DNA of 40,890 bases from Bacteroidales bacterium (GTDB taxonomy: Bacteria; Bacteroidota; Bacteroidia; Bacteroidales; Muribaculaceae): assembly GCA_020860515.1 (NCBI GenBank), contig JAJBUG010000009.1:1-40890 (forward strand). The letters are read 5' to 3'. A program made the position numbers and the translations under genes. Each line of letters opens with the position of its first letter. Positions within the stretch are counted from its first letter, which is position 1. The notes below the pieces were generated by a model. That model was not told the origin of the DNA and made no database searches. It was given only the letters and a program-made list of their open reading frames with translations. Below are positions 8,962 through 17,566 of this stretch, one piece after another.

Positions 8962-8996
8962 AATGGGCTGTTGCACCCTTGGCGCGACAGCCCATT
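8962..8996 (+). terminator. Hairpin with GGGCTGT core after the DUF308 gene
   Basis: Arms at 8962-8974 and 8984-8996 pair (AATGGGCTGT with ACAGCCCATT plus three inner pairs). There is no T-tract. A second inverted repeat follows at once (TTGACAAT 8995-9002 with ATTGTCAA 9015-9022). It belongs to the same hairpin family as those at 1157 and 17357. Confidence 0.65.
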
Positions 8997-9039
8997 GACA
9001 ATTAATCATTGAACATTGTCAATTAAGTGTTAAAAATGG

Positions 9040-9099
9040 GGTCAAAGTCGATTTTTTGACCAAAATGTTTGGTCGATTGGTGAATAATGTGTATCTTTG
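9040..9099 (+). promoter_or_regulatory. Promoter with overlapping operator-like repeats
   Basis: TTTG at 9068-9071, a 20-nt gap and TATCTTTG at 9092-9099 form a near-ideal Bacteroidetes promoter. Three related half-sites surround the -33 box: GGTCAAA (9040-9046), TTTGACC (9055-9061) and TTTGGTC (9068-9074). The palindrome GACCAAA-ATG-TTTGGTC (9058-9074) covers the -33 box itself, which suggests regulator binding (inference). Confidence 0.6.
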
Positions 9100-9182
9100 A
9101 TTAAACTTTTGCCCACGTGGCAAATCTAACTTATACATTAACATAAGTCAACAATTCAACAATCAATAAACAAACAAAACAT

Positions 9183-9188
9183 AGGAGG
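9183..9188 (+). promoter_or_regulatory. Strong Shine-Dalgarno AGGAGG
   Basis: A full AGGAGG 9 nt before the ATG at 9198. Most other genes in this window lack such a site, so it supports this start and suggests unusual translational control. Confidence 0.7.
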
Positions 9189-9197
9189 ATTAACACC

Positions 9198-10391
9198 ATG
9201 TACAGCAAGCACATACCCAAGTCGCGACTGTTAGCAGCAGCCATGCTCATGGCGGTCCCCGCCATCGTAACGGCTCAGAACTACTACGACGACGATATCT
9301 ACTATGACGATACCAAGGCCACCAAGAAAACCAAGACCACAAAGACCACTGCTGGCCAGCGTGCAGGTTATACTCAGGTGGGCTCATATCAGGGCACTGT
9401 GGACTATTATCCAAGCGCCGACACCTATACCGTATATACCAACAACACACGCGACGTAGATGAATACAATCGCCACGGCGCTTTCCTCGTCAGCGAGGAT
9501 TTGCAGGTGGACAGCGTAGCACCCGAGGATGTGGATTACTTCGCCAACACCCGTCGCATCGAGCGCTTCCACAACAGCGAGGTGGTATCTGGCTCCAACG
9601 ACCAAGACTTGCAAGCTTACTACTACAGCGAGCCTGCCACAGTCAACATCTACGTGCAGAACGACCCCTGGTACTATCCCTATTGGAGCTGGAGCTGGGC
9701 ATTCGGCAGCCCCCGCTACTATTGGAATTGGACCCTCGGCTACTACGACCCCTGGTGGGGCCCGAGCTGGGGCTGGGGTTGGGGCTGGAACAGCCTATGG
9801 TGGGATCTGGCTTGGGGTCCGAGCTGGGGCTGGGGTCCCGGTTGGGGCTGGGGCGGAGGACCCGGATGGGGTCCTGGCCCGGCTTGGGGAGGCGGTTGGC
9901 GCCCCCAGACTGGCGCTGGCTCATCAGGCGTGCATAGGCCCACAATGGCAGGCAACACTGGCCGCGGCACTGGCAGTTACAACGGCTCTTACACCAACAG
10001 CGGCCGACCCGGCAACATGGGATATGGCTCAAATGCAATTGGCAGCACTGGCCGTGGCACATCGGCATCGGCCATCAGCAGCCGTCCGGGCTATCAAGGC
10101 ATGGGCACCAACACCAATGTGCGTCCTACACAGGCCGTAAGCACCTCGCGTCCGACTCAAAACACCACCATATCAACTGGCATCAACACTGGCACACGAG
10201 GCCGCAACAACAGCAGCGTAAACACCGGCAGTTCATCTACCAACCGTTCGTCGGGCTGGAGCACAGGCTCATCGAGCAGCAGCCGCTCAAGCGGTGGCTT
10301 TAGCGGAGGTGGCAGCCGAGGCGGCGGTTACAGCGGTGGCGGTGGCAGCCACAGCGGCGGTGGAGGCGGCGGAGGCCGTGGCCGCAGATAA
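9198..10391 (+). CDS. Secreted Trp/Gly-rich low-complexity protein
   Basis: A 397-residue exported protein with a signal peptide at about residues 1-26 (ending TAQ). An acidic Asp/Tyr stretch (27-40) and a Lys/Thr stretch follow, then a globular-looking part to about 140. The next part is a Trp/Gly/Pro-rich block (about 155-235, repeated WGPSWGWG), and finally a Ser/Thr/Asn/Gly tail ending in poly-Gly and Arg-Arg. I do not recognise a catalytic domain. It could be a surface or matrix protein. Unusually for this phylum it has a strong Shine-Dalgarno AGGAGG (9183-9188) 9 nt before the ATG, plus its own promoter and possible operator. Confidence 0.75.
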   Translation: MYSKHIPKSRLLAAAMLMAVPAIVTAQNYYDDDIYYDDTKATKKTKTTKTTAGQRAGYTQVGSYQGTVDYYPSADTYTVYTNNTRDVDEYNRHGAFLVSEDLQVDSVAPEDVDYFANTRRIERFHNSEVVSGSNDQDLQAYYYSEPATVNIYVQNDPWYYPYWSWSWAFGSPRYYWNWTLGYYDPWWGPSWGWGWGWNSLWWDLAWGPSWGWGPGWGWGGGPGWGPGPAWGGGWRPQTGAGSSGVHRPTMAGNTGRGTGSYNGSYTNSGRPGNMGYGSNAIGSTGRGTSASAISSRPGYQGMGTNTNVRPTQAVSTSRPTQNTTISTGINTGTRGRNNSSVNTGSSSTNRSSGWSTGSSSSSRSSGGFSGGGSRGGGYSGGGGSHSGGGGGGGRGRR

Positions 10392-10399
10392 GAAAAAAC

Positions 10400-10468
10400 A
10401 GTGTTTCAGTGATTCAGTGGCTCAGTGTTTGGGTCACTGATCCACTAAATCACTAATTCACTAAATCA
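10400..10468. repeat. Short AGTGATTTAGTG-type repeats arranged as inverted arms
   Basis: CAGTG-type 9-mers (10401-10429) are followed by their complement-like CACTAA series (10437-10468), forming an imperfect long hairpin. The reverse complement of the second arm matches the tandem repeat at 16035-16093, so both loci carry the same repeat family. Confidence 0.7.
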
Positions 10469-10483
10469 CAAACCAACTAATTT

Positions 10484-12103
10484 ATGAAAAAATACTTTAT
10501 CCCCCTTTTGGTAGCTTTACCAGTGGTGACTTTTGCGCAAAGCGCCATCGACGCACAGCAAGTTTCTCAGTCTGATTTCAAGGGCACTGCCCGCTTTATG
10601 GCCATGGGCGGAGCTTTCACCGCTCTCGGCGGCGACCTTACGACGCTTAACCAGAACCCCGCTGGCATCGGCATTTATCGCAGCAGCGAAATTGGAGTGT
10701 CGATGGACATCAACTTCCAAAACACCAAGACAGAGCCTTTCTACCGATTAGCTGGCAACTCCAACTCGCAGACTAAGGTTTACTGCCCCAACTTCGGTTA
10801 TGTAGGGGCTACCGTGCTCAACGGTGCCCTCAAGACCTTCAACTGGGGCGTTAGCTACAATCGCGCAGCTACCTTTGACCGAGTATATCGCGGAGGCATG
10901 GCTTCTACTCAGACCTCGCTGTCCAATTATATCGCAGCCTTCACCACTCAGAGCGGAGTGCCTTACAGCGATATGGAATTTGGCACAAACTATAATCCCT
11001 ATCTCAACTCGAGCATCGATTGGCTCAGCATCCTCGGATATAATTCCTATATGATCAATCCCGTGAGCGCGTCAAGCTATTCGGGCCTTTATCAGAATGG
11101 CACTCAAGGCGATGCTATCTTTTATGTGAAGGAGACAGGATATGTGGATGAGTACAACATGTCGTTCGGCGGCAACGTGGAGAACGTAGTATATTGGGGT
11201 TTGACCATCGGCATTACTGATCTGCACTACACCCGCAGTTTATATTACAGCGAAAGCATGTCGGATGCCGCCATCTCCAACTATGGCAATGGCATCACCA
11301 CTGGCTCAGCCGGATTTGAAATGAACACTCGCAAATATATCAATGGCACGGGTTGGAATCTCAAGGCTGGAGTAATCCTGAAGCCCATCAACGAGCTGCG
11401 CATTGGCTTGGCTGTGCACACTCCCACTTGGTACAAGTTCGACCAAGGCTATGATGCCACCGTAGATTACGCTTACACTCCTAACGCTACTTCGCAGACT
11501 TTCAGTGGCAACGAGTACACCGATGATGCCTACTTCCGCTGGCGTTTCAATTCGCCTTGGAAAATCATGGCTGGTATCGCTGGCGTGATTGATGGCCGCG
11601 CTATCGTGAGCCTCGATTATCAATACGATGGCTACAGCAACATGGGCATCAAGACACCGGCTTACTACGGCTACGACGAGAACTATGAGACCAACGATGC
11701 CCTCAATCAGGATATCAAGGATTATTTCAAGGGCAGCAGCACAGTGCGCCTGGGCCTCGAATATCGCGTGACTCCGCAGTTCAGCCTGCGCGCTGGCTAC
11801 AACTTCCAGACCACCAATGTGAAAGACCAGGCCAAGAATGGCAACATCGAGGTGCTCACAAGCGGCACTGATGCCAGCTATACATTCAACAAGGATGTGC
11901 AGAACATCTGCTTCGGTCTTGGCTATCGCTACCAGGCTTGGTACATCGACGCCGCTTACGTATATACCAATCGCCAGAGCACTTACCATGCTTATACCAA
12001 CTTCGATATCAGCAGTGGCGGCGTGGCTGGCTCGGTAGCCCCAGTATGGAGCGTTAAGGACAACAATAGCTCAATTATCCTTTCCACCGGCTTCAAATTC
12101 TAA
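10484..12103 (+). CDS. OmpP1/FadL-like outer-membrane transport protein
   Basis: A 539-residue outer-membrane beta-barrel protein with a signal peptide (about residues 1-18, ending TFAQ). The N-terminal part has the FadL/OmpP1-type sequence: RFMAMGGAFTALGGDLTTLNQNPAGIG. In this family the NPAG segment begins the hatch/barrel and the protein lets hydrophobic compounds through the outer membrane. Alternating beta-strand pattern continues to a C-terminal Phe (STGFKF), the usual Omp insertion signal. The substrate is unknown. A repeat-rich gap separates it from the preceding gene, and a terminator follows. Confidence 0.85.
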   Translation: MKKYFIPLLVALPVVTFAQSAIDAQQVSQSDFKGTARFMAMGGAFTALGGDLTTLNQNPAGIGIYRSSEIGVSMDINFQNTKTEPFYRLAGNSNSQTKVYCPNFGYVGATVLNGALKTFNWGVSYNRAATFDRVYRGGMASTQTSLSNYIAAFTTQSGVPYSDMEFGTNYNPYLNSSIDWLSILGYNSYMINPVSASSYSGLYQNGTQGDAIFYVKETGYVDEYNMSFGGNVENVVYWGLTIGITDLHYTRSLYYSESMSDAAISNYGNGITTGSAGFEMNTRKYINGTGWNLKAGVILKPINELRIGLAVHTPTWYKFDQGYDATVDYAYTPNATSQTFSGNEYTDDAYFRWRFNSPWKIMAGIAGVIDGRAIVSLDYQYDGYSNMGIKTPAYYGYDENYETNDALNQDIKDYFKGSSTVRLGLEYRVTPQFSLRAGYNFQTTNVKDQAKNGNIEVLTSGTDASYTFNKDVQNICFGLGYRYQAWYIDAAYVYTNRQSTYHAYTNFDISSGGVAGSVAPVWSVKDNNSSIILSTGFKF

Positions 12104-12120
12104 ATCAACTGACCCACCAG

Positions 12121-12155
12121 GGGGGAGAGATACTTAGCGGTATCCCTCCCCTTTT
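12121..12155 (+). terminator. Terminator of the FadL-like gene
   Basis: A 12-bp stem with one mismatch (12122-12133 with 12140-12151), a 6-nt loop and a T-rich tail. Confidence 0.85.
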
Positions 12156-12191
12156 CTTTGTTGCCGAGTTTTCTTAATTTATTAAAATTTA

Positions 12192-12223
12192 TTTGGTCAT
12201 TTCGGAAATATTATATACTTTTG
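12192..12223 (+). promoter_or_regulatory. Promoter of the ferredoxin gene
   Basis: TTTG at 12192-12195, a 20-nt gap and TACTTTTG at 12216-12223 fit the Bacteroidetes consensus. The leader to the ATG at 12292 is about 60 nt. Confidence 0.75.
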
Positions 12224-12279
12224 CAGTACCGTTTACAAAAACGTCATCAAAAACAATAACAATCGTATAATTTTTCTAA

Positions 12280-12462
<183 letters not shown>

Positions 12463-12476
12463 GCAATCAGCTGACA

Positions 12477-12540
12477 GAAAGTCACCTGACTTTCAATAAC
12501 CCAAAGAGCCATCTTAGCATGCAATGCTTGGATGGCTTTT
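12477..12540 (+). terminator. Hairpins terminating the ferredoxin mRNA
   Basis: A small perfect stem GAAAGTCA-CC-TGACTTTC (12477-12494) is followed by a stem AGCCATC/GATGGCT (12507-12513 with 12531-12537) with an inner AGCAT/ATGCT stem and a TTTT tail. Confidence 0.75.
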
Positions 12541-12655
12541 CATATTATGGAGCAGGGGCCGGCGGGGGAATTGTTAAAATTGTTAATGGGAGGGGGTTGG
12601 TAGGTGAAAATTTGTGTGTTATATATTACAATTTCCATAATATAAATTAAGTGGC

Positions 12656-12663
12656 TAATTTTG
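12656..12663 (+). promoter_or_regulatory. -7 box of the efflux operon
   Basis: TAATTTTG matches TAnnTTTG, 29 nt before the TolC-family start codon. No good -33 box is seen. The 12541-12650 region upstream otherwise holds nothing I recognise. Confidence 0.55.
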
Positions 12664-12692
12664 CGAGTAGAAATCATTAACATCATGTGATC

Positions 12693-13991
12693 ATGAACAA
12701 ATGCCTATTGCTCGCGGCCACAGCACTGGCCAGCATCGCATGCCATGCACAGAGTGAATGGACCTATACCCAATGCCTCGACTATGCGCGCGAACACAAC
12801 ATTTCCTTGCAGCAATCCCAACTGCAGGAGCAAAGCGCCGACTACACCCTGGAGGCATCCAAAGCCCAATGGTTGCCTTCGCTCAGTTTCAGCACAAGCC
12901 AGAATTATGGCAACACGCCATTCATCGACGAAGGCAACAAAAACGTGTACAACGGCTCCTACGGCCTCAATGCCCAATGGACGCTCTACAACGGCGGACA
13001 GCGCGAAAACACAATCAAGCGCGACGAACTCAACACCCAAATCTCGGCCCTAAGCACCGAGAGCATCTTCCGTTCGCTTGAAACTCAAATCCTTAGCCTT
13101 TACATCAATATCCTGTATGCCAAGGAGAACATTGGCATTTGCCAGGATGCAGCAGCCGTAAGCTTGGCCCAAGCCGAGCGCGCCAAGGCACTGATGGAGA
13201 GCGGCAGGATTTCGCGAGTGGATTATGCGCAGCTCAACGCCCAGGCTGAGCAGGACAAATACTCGGTGGTGAACGCTACTGCCACCTACGACAACCAGCG
13301 CATGCAGCTAAAGAAGCTGCTGCAACTGGGCTTGACCCAGCAAATCGACGTGGTGACCGTTGACTTCCCGGAATCGGCCGTGTTGGCACCTCAGCCCCCG
13401 ATTGAGGAAAGCTACCAGATGGCATTGCTCACCGATGTGGAGCTGCAAAGCAACAAGCTGTCGCTCGAAAGCGCCGAGCTGGAAGAGAAAATCGCTGGAG
13501 CAAGCGGCAAACCCCAAATCTCAGTGAATGCAGGCGTAGGCACAGGCGCAGGGGCACCTGGCAGTTCGCTGTGGAATCAGCTGAAATGGCAGTGGAACGA
13601 GACTGTTGGCCTCTCGGTGAATGTACCCATCTTCGACCAAAAGCAGACCAAGACCGCAGTGGCCAAAGCCAAAATCCAGAAAATGAGCGCCGACCTCGAC
13701 ATTGAGGACCGCAAGAACGAGATTGAGCAGCTAATCGAAGAGCTATACATCAGCCTTAGCAACAACCAAGCCAAATACCAGGCTGGCCTTACCCAGGTGG
13801 AATCTGCCGCCCTGAGCGCCGAGCTGACCAATCTGCAGTTTGAGAACGGCCTTGTCAACCCAGTAGAGCTGCTGCAAGCACACAACAACGAACTGCAAGC
13901 TCGCAGCGAGCTGTTGCAAGCAAAATACATGGTGCTGCTCGACAAGAAAATGCTCGAATATTACCGCACTGCCACGGTAACCCTTAATTAA
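12693..13991 (+). CDS. TolC-family outer-membrane efflux protein
   Basis: Outer-membrane channel of a tripartite efflux pump. The ATG at 12693 gives a 432-residue protein with a good signal peptide (about residues 1-20, ending CHAQ); the GTG at 12687 adds only two residues. The body shows the two long alpha-helical OEP repeats with heptad-like Ala/Gln/Glu/Leu patterns (about 30-215 and 225-425), including NGGQREN and the FENGLVNPVELLQA segment typical of the family. It is first in an operon with the adaptor and the MacB-type ATPase and permease, all in the same direction. Confidence 0.93.
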   Translation: MNKCLLLAATALASIACHAQSEWTYTQCLDYAREHNISLQQSQLQEQSADYTLEASKAQWLPSLSFSTSQNYGNTPFIDEGNKNVYNGSYGLNAQWTLYNGGQRENTIKRDELNTQISALSTESIFRSLETQILSLYINILYAKENIGICQDAAAVSLAQAERAKALMESGRISRVDYAQLNAQAEQDKYSVVNATATYDNQRMQLKKLLQLGLTQQIDVVTVDFPESAVLAPQPPIEESYQMALLTDVELQSNKLSLESAELEEKIAGASGKPQISVNAGVGTGAGAPGSSLWNQLKWQWNETVGLSVNVPIFDQKQTKTAVAKAKIQKMSADLDIEDRKNEIEQLIEELYISLSNNQAKYQAGLTQVESAALSAELTNLQFENGLVNPVELLQAHNNELQARSELLQAKYMVLLDKKMLEYYRTATVTLN

Positions 13992-14012
13992 TAATGAATA
14001 ATAGGCTGTCGC
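13992..14012 (+). repeat. Partial copy of the GGCTGYC hairpin family
   Basis: AATAATAGGCTGTCGC directly after the TolC-family stop resembles the left arm of the hairpins at 1157 and 8962, but only a short stem (GTCG-CAA-CGAC) remains and there is no right arm. Confidence 0.5.
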
Positions 14013-14081
14013 AACGACTAATTTTCTTTATTCTTTATTGCTTTCACCCTTTCTTCCTTTAAAATAAAATTACACAAATAT

Positions 14082-15266
14082 ATGCGTTACAAAAATCTGT
14101 TTCCAATATGCATGTCGGTGTTGCTCCTCGGAGCAGTAGGATGCAGCAAGGAGTCGAAGATCCAACTGCAGACCACCACAGTGACCACGGGCAACATCAC
14201 CCGCAGCGTCACTGCCACTGGCACTCTCGAATCAAAGACCTCGGTAGATGTCGGTACTCAGGTCACTGGCATCATCGACAAGCTCTATGTGGATTACAAC
14301 GACGAGGTGACCCAAGGTCAGCTTATCGCTGAAATCGAAAAGACTCTGCTCGACAGCGAACTCAAAAGCGCCGATGCCAACATGGAGTCGGCACGCCTTA
14401 CCTACGAATACACAAAGACAAATTACGAACGCGACAAGGCACTCCATGACAAACAGCTGATAAGCGACTACGAATTCGACACATCGAAAAAGGATTACGA
14501 AGTGGCCAAGACCAGCTACGACAAGGCCAAGGCTGACCGCGTAAAGGCTGCAAAGAACCTCAACTATGCTGAGATCTACAGCCCTATCGATGGCATTGTG
14601 ATTTCGCGCGAAGTGGAAATCGGCCAGACCGTGGTATCAAGCATGAACGTAGCTAACCTCTACGTAATCGCCGACCTCGACAATATGCGCGTGATTGGCG
14701 ATGTGGATGAGGCCGACATAGGCGAGGTGAAGGTGGGCCAGAGCGTTACATTCACTGTTGACGCTTACCCCAACGATGAGTTCCACGGCACTGTAACCCA
14801 AGTGCGCCTCAACCCTACTACCGAGAGCAATGTGGTGACCTACGAGGTGGTGGTTGACACTCCCAACCCCGACCACAAGCTGATTCCTGGCCTTACCGCC
14901 AACCTTACCATCTACACTGTAGAGGAAAGGGATGTGACAGTGGTGCCCTCAGCAGCTCTGCGCTTCACGCCGCAGGAATATCCTAATGCAAAGGGGCTGC
15001 CTACATTCGACCCGGCCCAAGTCCAAGCTCCAAAAGAGGCTGGCATGGGACGCCTGTGGGTGCTTAATGGCAACAAGCTGGAGCCAATAAATGTAAAACT
15101 TGGCGAATCCGGCTCAACCAACACTCAGATTCTTAGCGGAGTGGAAGTTGGCCAGAAGGTAGCCCTTGACTATGAGGTAGGAGCCTCAGATGAAGCTGCG
15201 GCTGACGAAAGCGACACCACCGAGCGCTCGCCTTTCGCCCCCGGCCCTCCCGGAAAGAAAAAGTAA
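14082..15266 (+). CDS. MacA-like periplasmic adaptor lipoprotein
   Basis: A 394-residue membrane-fusion protein that would link the inner-membrane ABC permease to the TolC-family channel. It has a signal peptide with lipobox AVGC (Cys21). A barrel-sandwich/lipoyl half follows with the GTLESKTSVDVGTQVTG motif (about residues 46-62). Next come a coiled-coil hairpin (about 85-160), the second lipoyl half (SPIDGIVISREVEIGQTV) and a beta-barrel domain. The C-terminal tail is acidic and Pro-rich. It lies between the TolC-family gene and the ABC ATPase gene, as in macAB-tolC loci. The substrate is unknown; macrolides are not implied. Confidence 0.92.
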   Translation: MRYKNLFPICMSVLLLGAVGCSKESKIQLQTTTVTTGNITRSVTATGTLESKTSVDVGTQVTGIIDKLYVDYNDEVTQGQLIAEIEKTLLDSELKSADANMESARLTYEYTKTNYERDKALHDKQLISDYEFDTSKKDYEVAKTSYDKAKADRVKAAKNLNYAEIYSPIDGIVISREVEIGQTVVSSMNVANLYVIADLDNMRVIGDVDEADIGEVKVGQSVTFTVDAYPNDEFHGTVTQVRLNPTTESNVVTYEVVVDTPNPDHKLIPGLTANLTIYTVEERDVTVVPSAALRFTPQEYPNAKGLPTFDPAQVQAPKEAGMGRLWVLNGNKLEPINVKLGESGSTNTQILSGVEVGQKVALDYEVGASDEAAADESDTTERSPFAPGPPGKKK

Positions 15267-15290
15267 TCCATAGGAAAATCCCAATTGGCA

Positions 15291-16034
15291 ATGAGCAAAG
15301 AAATCATTAAACTTGAGGATATAAAGCGCTACTTCCACGTGGGCGACGAAGTGGTGAAGGCTCTGCGCGGCGTGAGCTTCACCATCCACGAGGGCGAGTT
15401 TGTGACCATCATGGGCACATCTGGCTCAGGCAAGTCAACGCTCCTCAATATCCTCGGTTGCCTCGATACCCCCACCAAGGGCTCGTACATCCTTGATGGC
15501 AAGGATGTGAGCAAGATGAGCAAGAACGAGCGCGCCTGGATGCGCAACCGCAAAATCGGATTCGTGTTCCAGAACTACAACCTCTTGCCCAAGACCACGG
15601 CTGTGGAGAATGTGGAGCTGCCGCTGCTCTACAATCCCACCGTCAACAGCAAGGAGCGCCGCGAGCGTGCCATAGCTGCCCTGAAAGCCGTAGAGCTGGG
15701 CGACCGCCTCGAGCACAAGAGCAATCAGATGTCGGGCGGACAGATGCAGCGCGTGGCCATCGCCCGCGCCTTGGTCAACGACCCGGTTATCATCCTTGCG
15801 GATGAGGCTACTGGTAACTTGGACACTCGCACTTCGTTTTCGATCTTGATGCTGTTTCAGGAGTTGCACCGCCGAGGACGCACGATAATCTTCGTGACCC
15901 ACAACCCCGAGCTGGCCAGCTACAGCAGTCGCAACATAGTGCTGCGCGACGGTCGCATCACCAGCGATACTTACAACGACAATATCATCTCGGCCAAGGA
16001 AACTTACGAGAAACTCCCAGTACCAGAGGAATAG
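15291..16034 (+). CDS. MacB/LolD-type ABC transporter ATPase
   Basis: A 247-residue cytoplasmic ATPase. I chose the ATG at 15291 over the TTG at 15285. It has Walker [10 protein letters not shown] (about residues 43-51), a Q-loop near [12 protein letters not shown], the ABC signature [15 protein letters not shown], Walker [10 protein letters not shown] and the H-loop in FVTHNPE. It pairs with the FtsX-type permease encoded next. Unlike E. coli MacB, ATPase and permease are separate polypeptides. The 24-nt gap to the adaptor gene supports one operon. Confidence 0.95.
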   Translation: MSKEIIKLEDIKRYFHVGDEVVKALRGVSFTIHEGEFVTIMGTSGSGKSTLLNILGCLDTPTKGSYILDGKDVSKMSKNERAWMRNRKIGFVFQNYNLLPKTTAVENVELPLLYNPTVNSKERRERAIAALKAVELGDRLEHKSNQMSGGQMQRVAIARALVNDPVIILADEATGNLDTRTSFSILMLFQELHRRGRTIIFVTHNPELASYSSRNIVLRDGRITSDTYNDNIISAKETYEKLPVPEE

Positions 16035-16093
16035 CGACTTAGTGAATTAGTGAATTGGGTGATTTAGTGATTTAGTGAATTGGGTGATTTAGT
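16035..16093. repeat. AGTGATTTAGTGAATT tandem repeats
   Basis: Imperfect units of 8-9 bp (AGTGAATT, GGGTGATTT, AGTGATTT) start right after the ATPase stop. They are related to the inverted array at 10400-10468. A second simple repeat of CACCAAAA units follows at 16094-16131. Confidence 0.85.
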
Positions 16094-16131
16094 GCCACCA
16101 AAACACCAAAGCACCAAAACACCAAAACACC
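16094..16131. repeat. CACCAAAA tandem repeat
   Basis: Five units of 8 to 9 bp of the form CACCAAAR lie between two genes of one operon, just before the permease ATG at 16138. Confidence 0.8.
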
Positions 16132-16137
16132 AGAAGT

Positions 16138-17361
16138 ATGAATTTTTTCAATCTATTTAAAATAGCCATCAAGGCACTGTCCAATAATAAGCTGCGCGGC
16201 TTCCTCACGATGCTGGGCATCATTATTGGCGTGGCCTCGGTAATCACGATGCTTGCTATCGGCCAGGGATCTAAGCAGAGCATCAAGAGCCAGATCAGCG
16301 AGATGGGTTCGAATATGATTATGATCTTCCCCGGTGGCGACCAGCGCGGCGGCGGTGTGCGCCAGAGCAGCGACGATATGCAGACTATGAAAGTGGCCGA
16401 CTACGAGAGCATCCGCGACCAGGCCAAGTTCGTAAGTTATGTATCGCCCCAGGTGAGCAGCAGCGGCCAATTTATCAATGGCAATAACAACTATCCCTCG
16501 CAGGTGCAGGGCTGCACGCCCGATTATCTTGAAATACGCAAGCTGAAAGTGGCCAAAGGCGAGATATTCGGTGATGAAGATATAAAGACTGCCGCCAAGG
16601 TGTGCATTCTTGGTCAGACCGTGGTTGACAACCTCTTCACCAACGGCGAGGACCCCATCGGACGAGTGATCCGCTTTAGCAAGATCCCATTCACCGTAAT
16701 CGGCGTGCTTGAAGAGAAAGGCTCCAACTCGATGGGCCAGGACCAAGATGATATCGTGCTTGTTCCCTACACCACTGTGATGAAGCGCATTCTTGCAATC
16801 GATTATATCCAAGGTCTTTTCTGTTCGGCCATCGACGAGGACCTGAGCGAGGAGGCTGAGGATGAGATTACGGAAATCCTGCGCACCAACCACAAATTGC
16901 GTGATGGCGAGGAGGACAATTTCACCATCCGCAGTCAGCAGGAGCTGAGCGAGATGATGAACTCCACATCCGACATGATGACCATCCTATTAGCTTGCAT
17001 CGCTGGCATATCGCTGCTCGTAGGCGGTATCGGCATTATGAACATCATGTATGTGTCGGTGACTGAGCGCACGCGCGAGATTGGTCTGCGCATGAGTATC
17101 GGCGCCCGTGGCATCGACATCATGTCGCAATTCTTGATAGAATCGATTATCATATCTGTGATTGGCGGTGTGATTGGCATCATAGTGGGAGTGCTTGCCT
17201 CGGAGATGGTGAATTGGATAGCCCACTGGCCTATCTACATCCAACCCTACTCGGTAATCCTGTCGTTTGCTGTCTGCACAATCACTGGCGTATTCTTCGG
17301 TTGGTACCCAGCCAAAAAGGCTGCCAACCTCGACCCTATCGAAGCCATCCGCTACGAATAA
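16138..17361 (+). CDS. MacB-type ABC transporter permease (FtsX family)
   Basis: A 407-residue inner-membrane mechanotransmission permease. One N-terminal TM helix (about residues 18-40, LTMLGIIIGVASVITML) is followed by a large periplasmic domain (about 45-270). Three C-terminal helices (about 280-305, 330-355, 365-390) end in the conserved PAKKAANLDPIEAIRYE. The TERTREIGLRMSIGAR coupling segment is present. Together with the ATPase at 15291 it would drive MacAB-TolC type export of a lipopeptide, toxin or drug; the substrate cannot be read. Its stop codon lies inside the arm of a terminator. Confidence 0.94.
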   Translation: MNFFNLFKIAIKALSNNKLRGFLTMLGIIIGVASVITMLAIGQGSKQSIKSQISEMGSNMIMIFPGGDQRGGGVRQSSDDMQTMKVADYESIRDQAKFVSYVSPQVSSSGQFINGNNNYPSQVQGCTPDYLEIRKLKVAKGEIFGDEDIKTAAKVCILGQTVVDNLFTNGEDPIGRVIRFSKIPFTVIGVLEEKGSNSMGQDQDDIVLVPYTTVMKRILAIDYIQGLFCSAIDEDLSEEAEDEITEILRTNHKLRDGEEDNFTIRSQQELSEMMNSTSDMMTILLACIAGISLLVGGIGIMNIMYVSVTERTREIGLRMSIGARGIDIMSQFLIESIIISVIGGVIGIIVGVLASEMVNWIAHWPIYIQPYSVILSFAVCTITGVFFGWYPAKKAANLDPIEAIRYE

Positions 17362-17400
17362 TCAAAATGGGCTGCCTTTTGGCAGCCCATTTTGATTATT
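17357..17400 (+). terminator. Perfect 20-bp terminator of the efflux operon
   Basis: Two perfect 20-bp arms (17357-17376 and 17381-17400) enclose TTTT. The left arm contains the permease stop codon TAA (17359-17361). The core GGGCTGCC matches other hairpins of this window. Confidence 0.9.
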
Positions 17401-17566
17401 CACAGGACTATCCAATTTACTTTGCGTTTAATCCACATGGAGAATAATCGGTCATAGATAAGGCACCATTTTTATAAAATTAGATAAGATGGGCATTTAG
17501 CGCTGATTCACAATATATCGGGGTCGAGAGCGTTATTGTGATTAGTAACCTCTAAATAAACGAAGA

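Noticed and set aside
9529..10140. Long ORFs in other frames of the Trp/Gly-rich gene
   Set aside because: Low-complexity GC-rich codons leave the other frames open; only the frame from 9198 has a signal peptide and Shine-Dalgarno.
11306..11989. 227-residue antisense ORF in the FadL-like gene
   Set aside because: It is a shadow of a strong outer-membrane protein gene, with no domain or promoter of its own.
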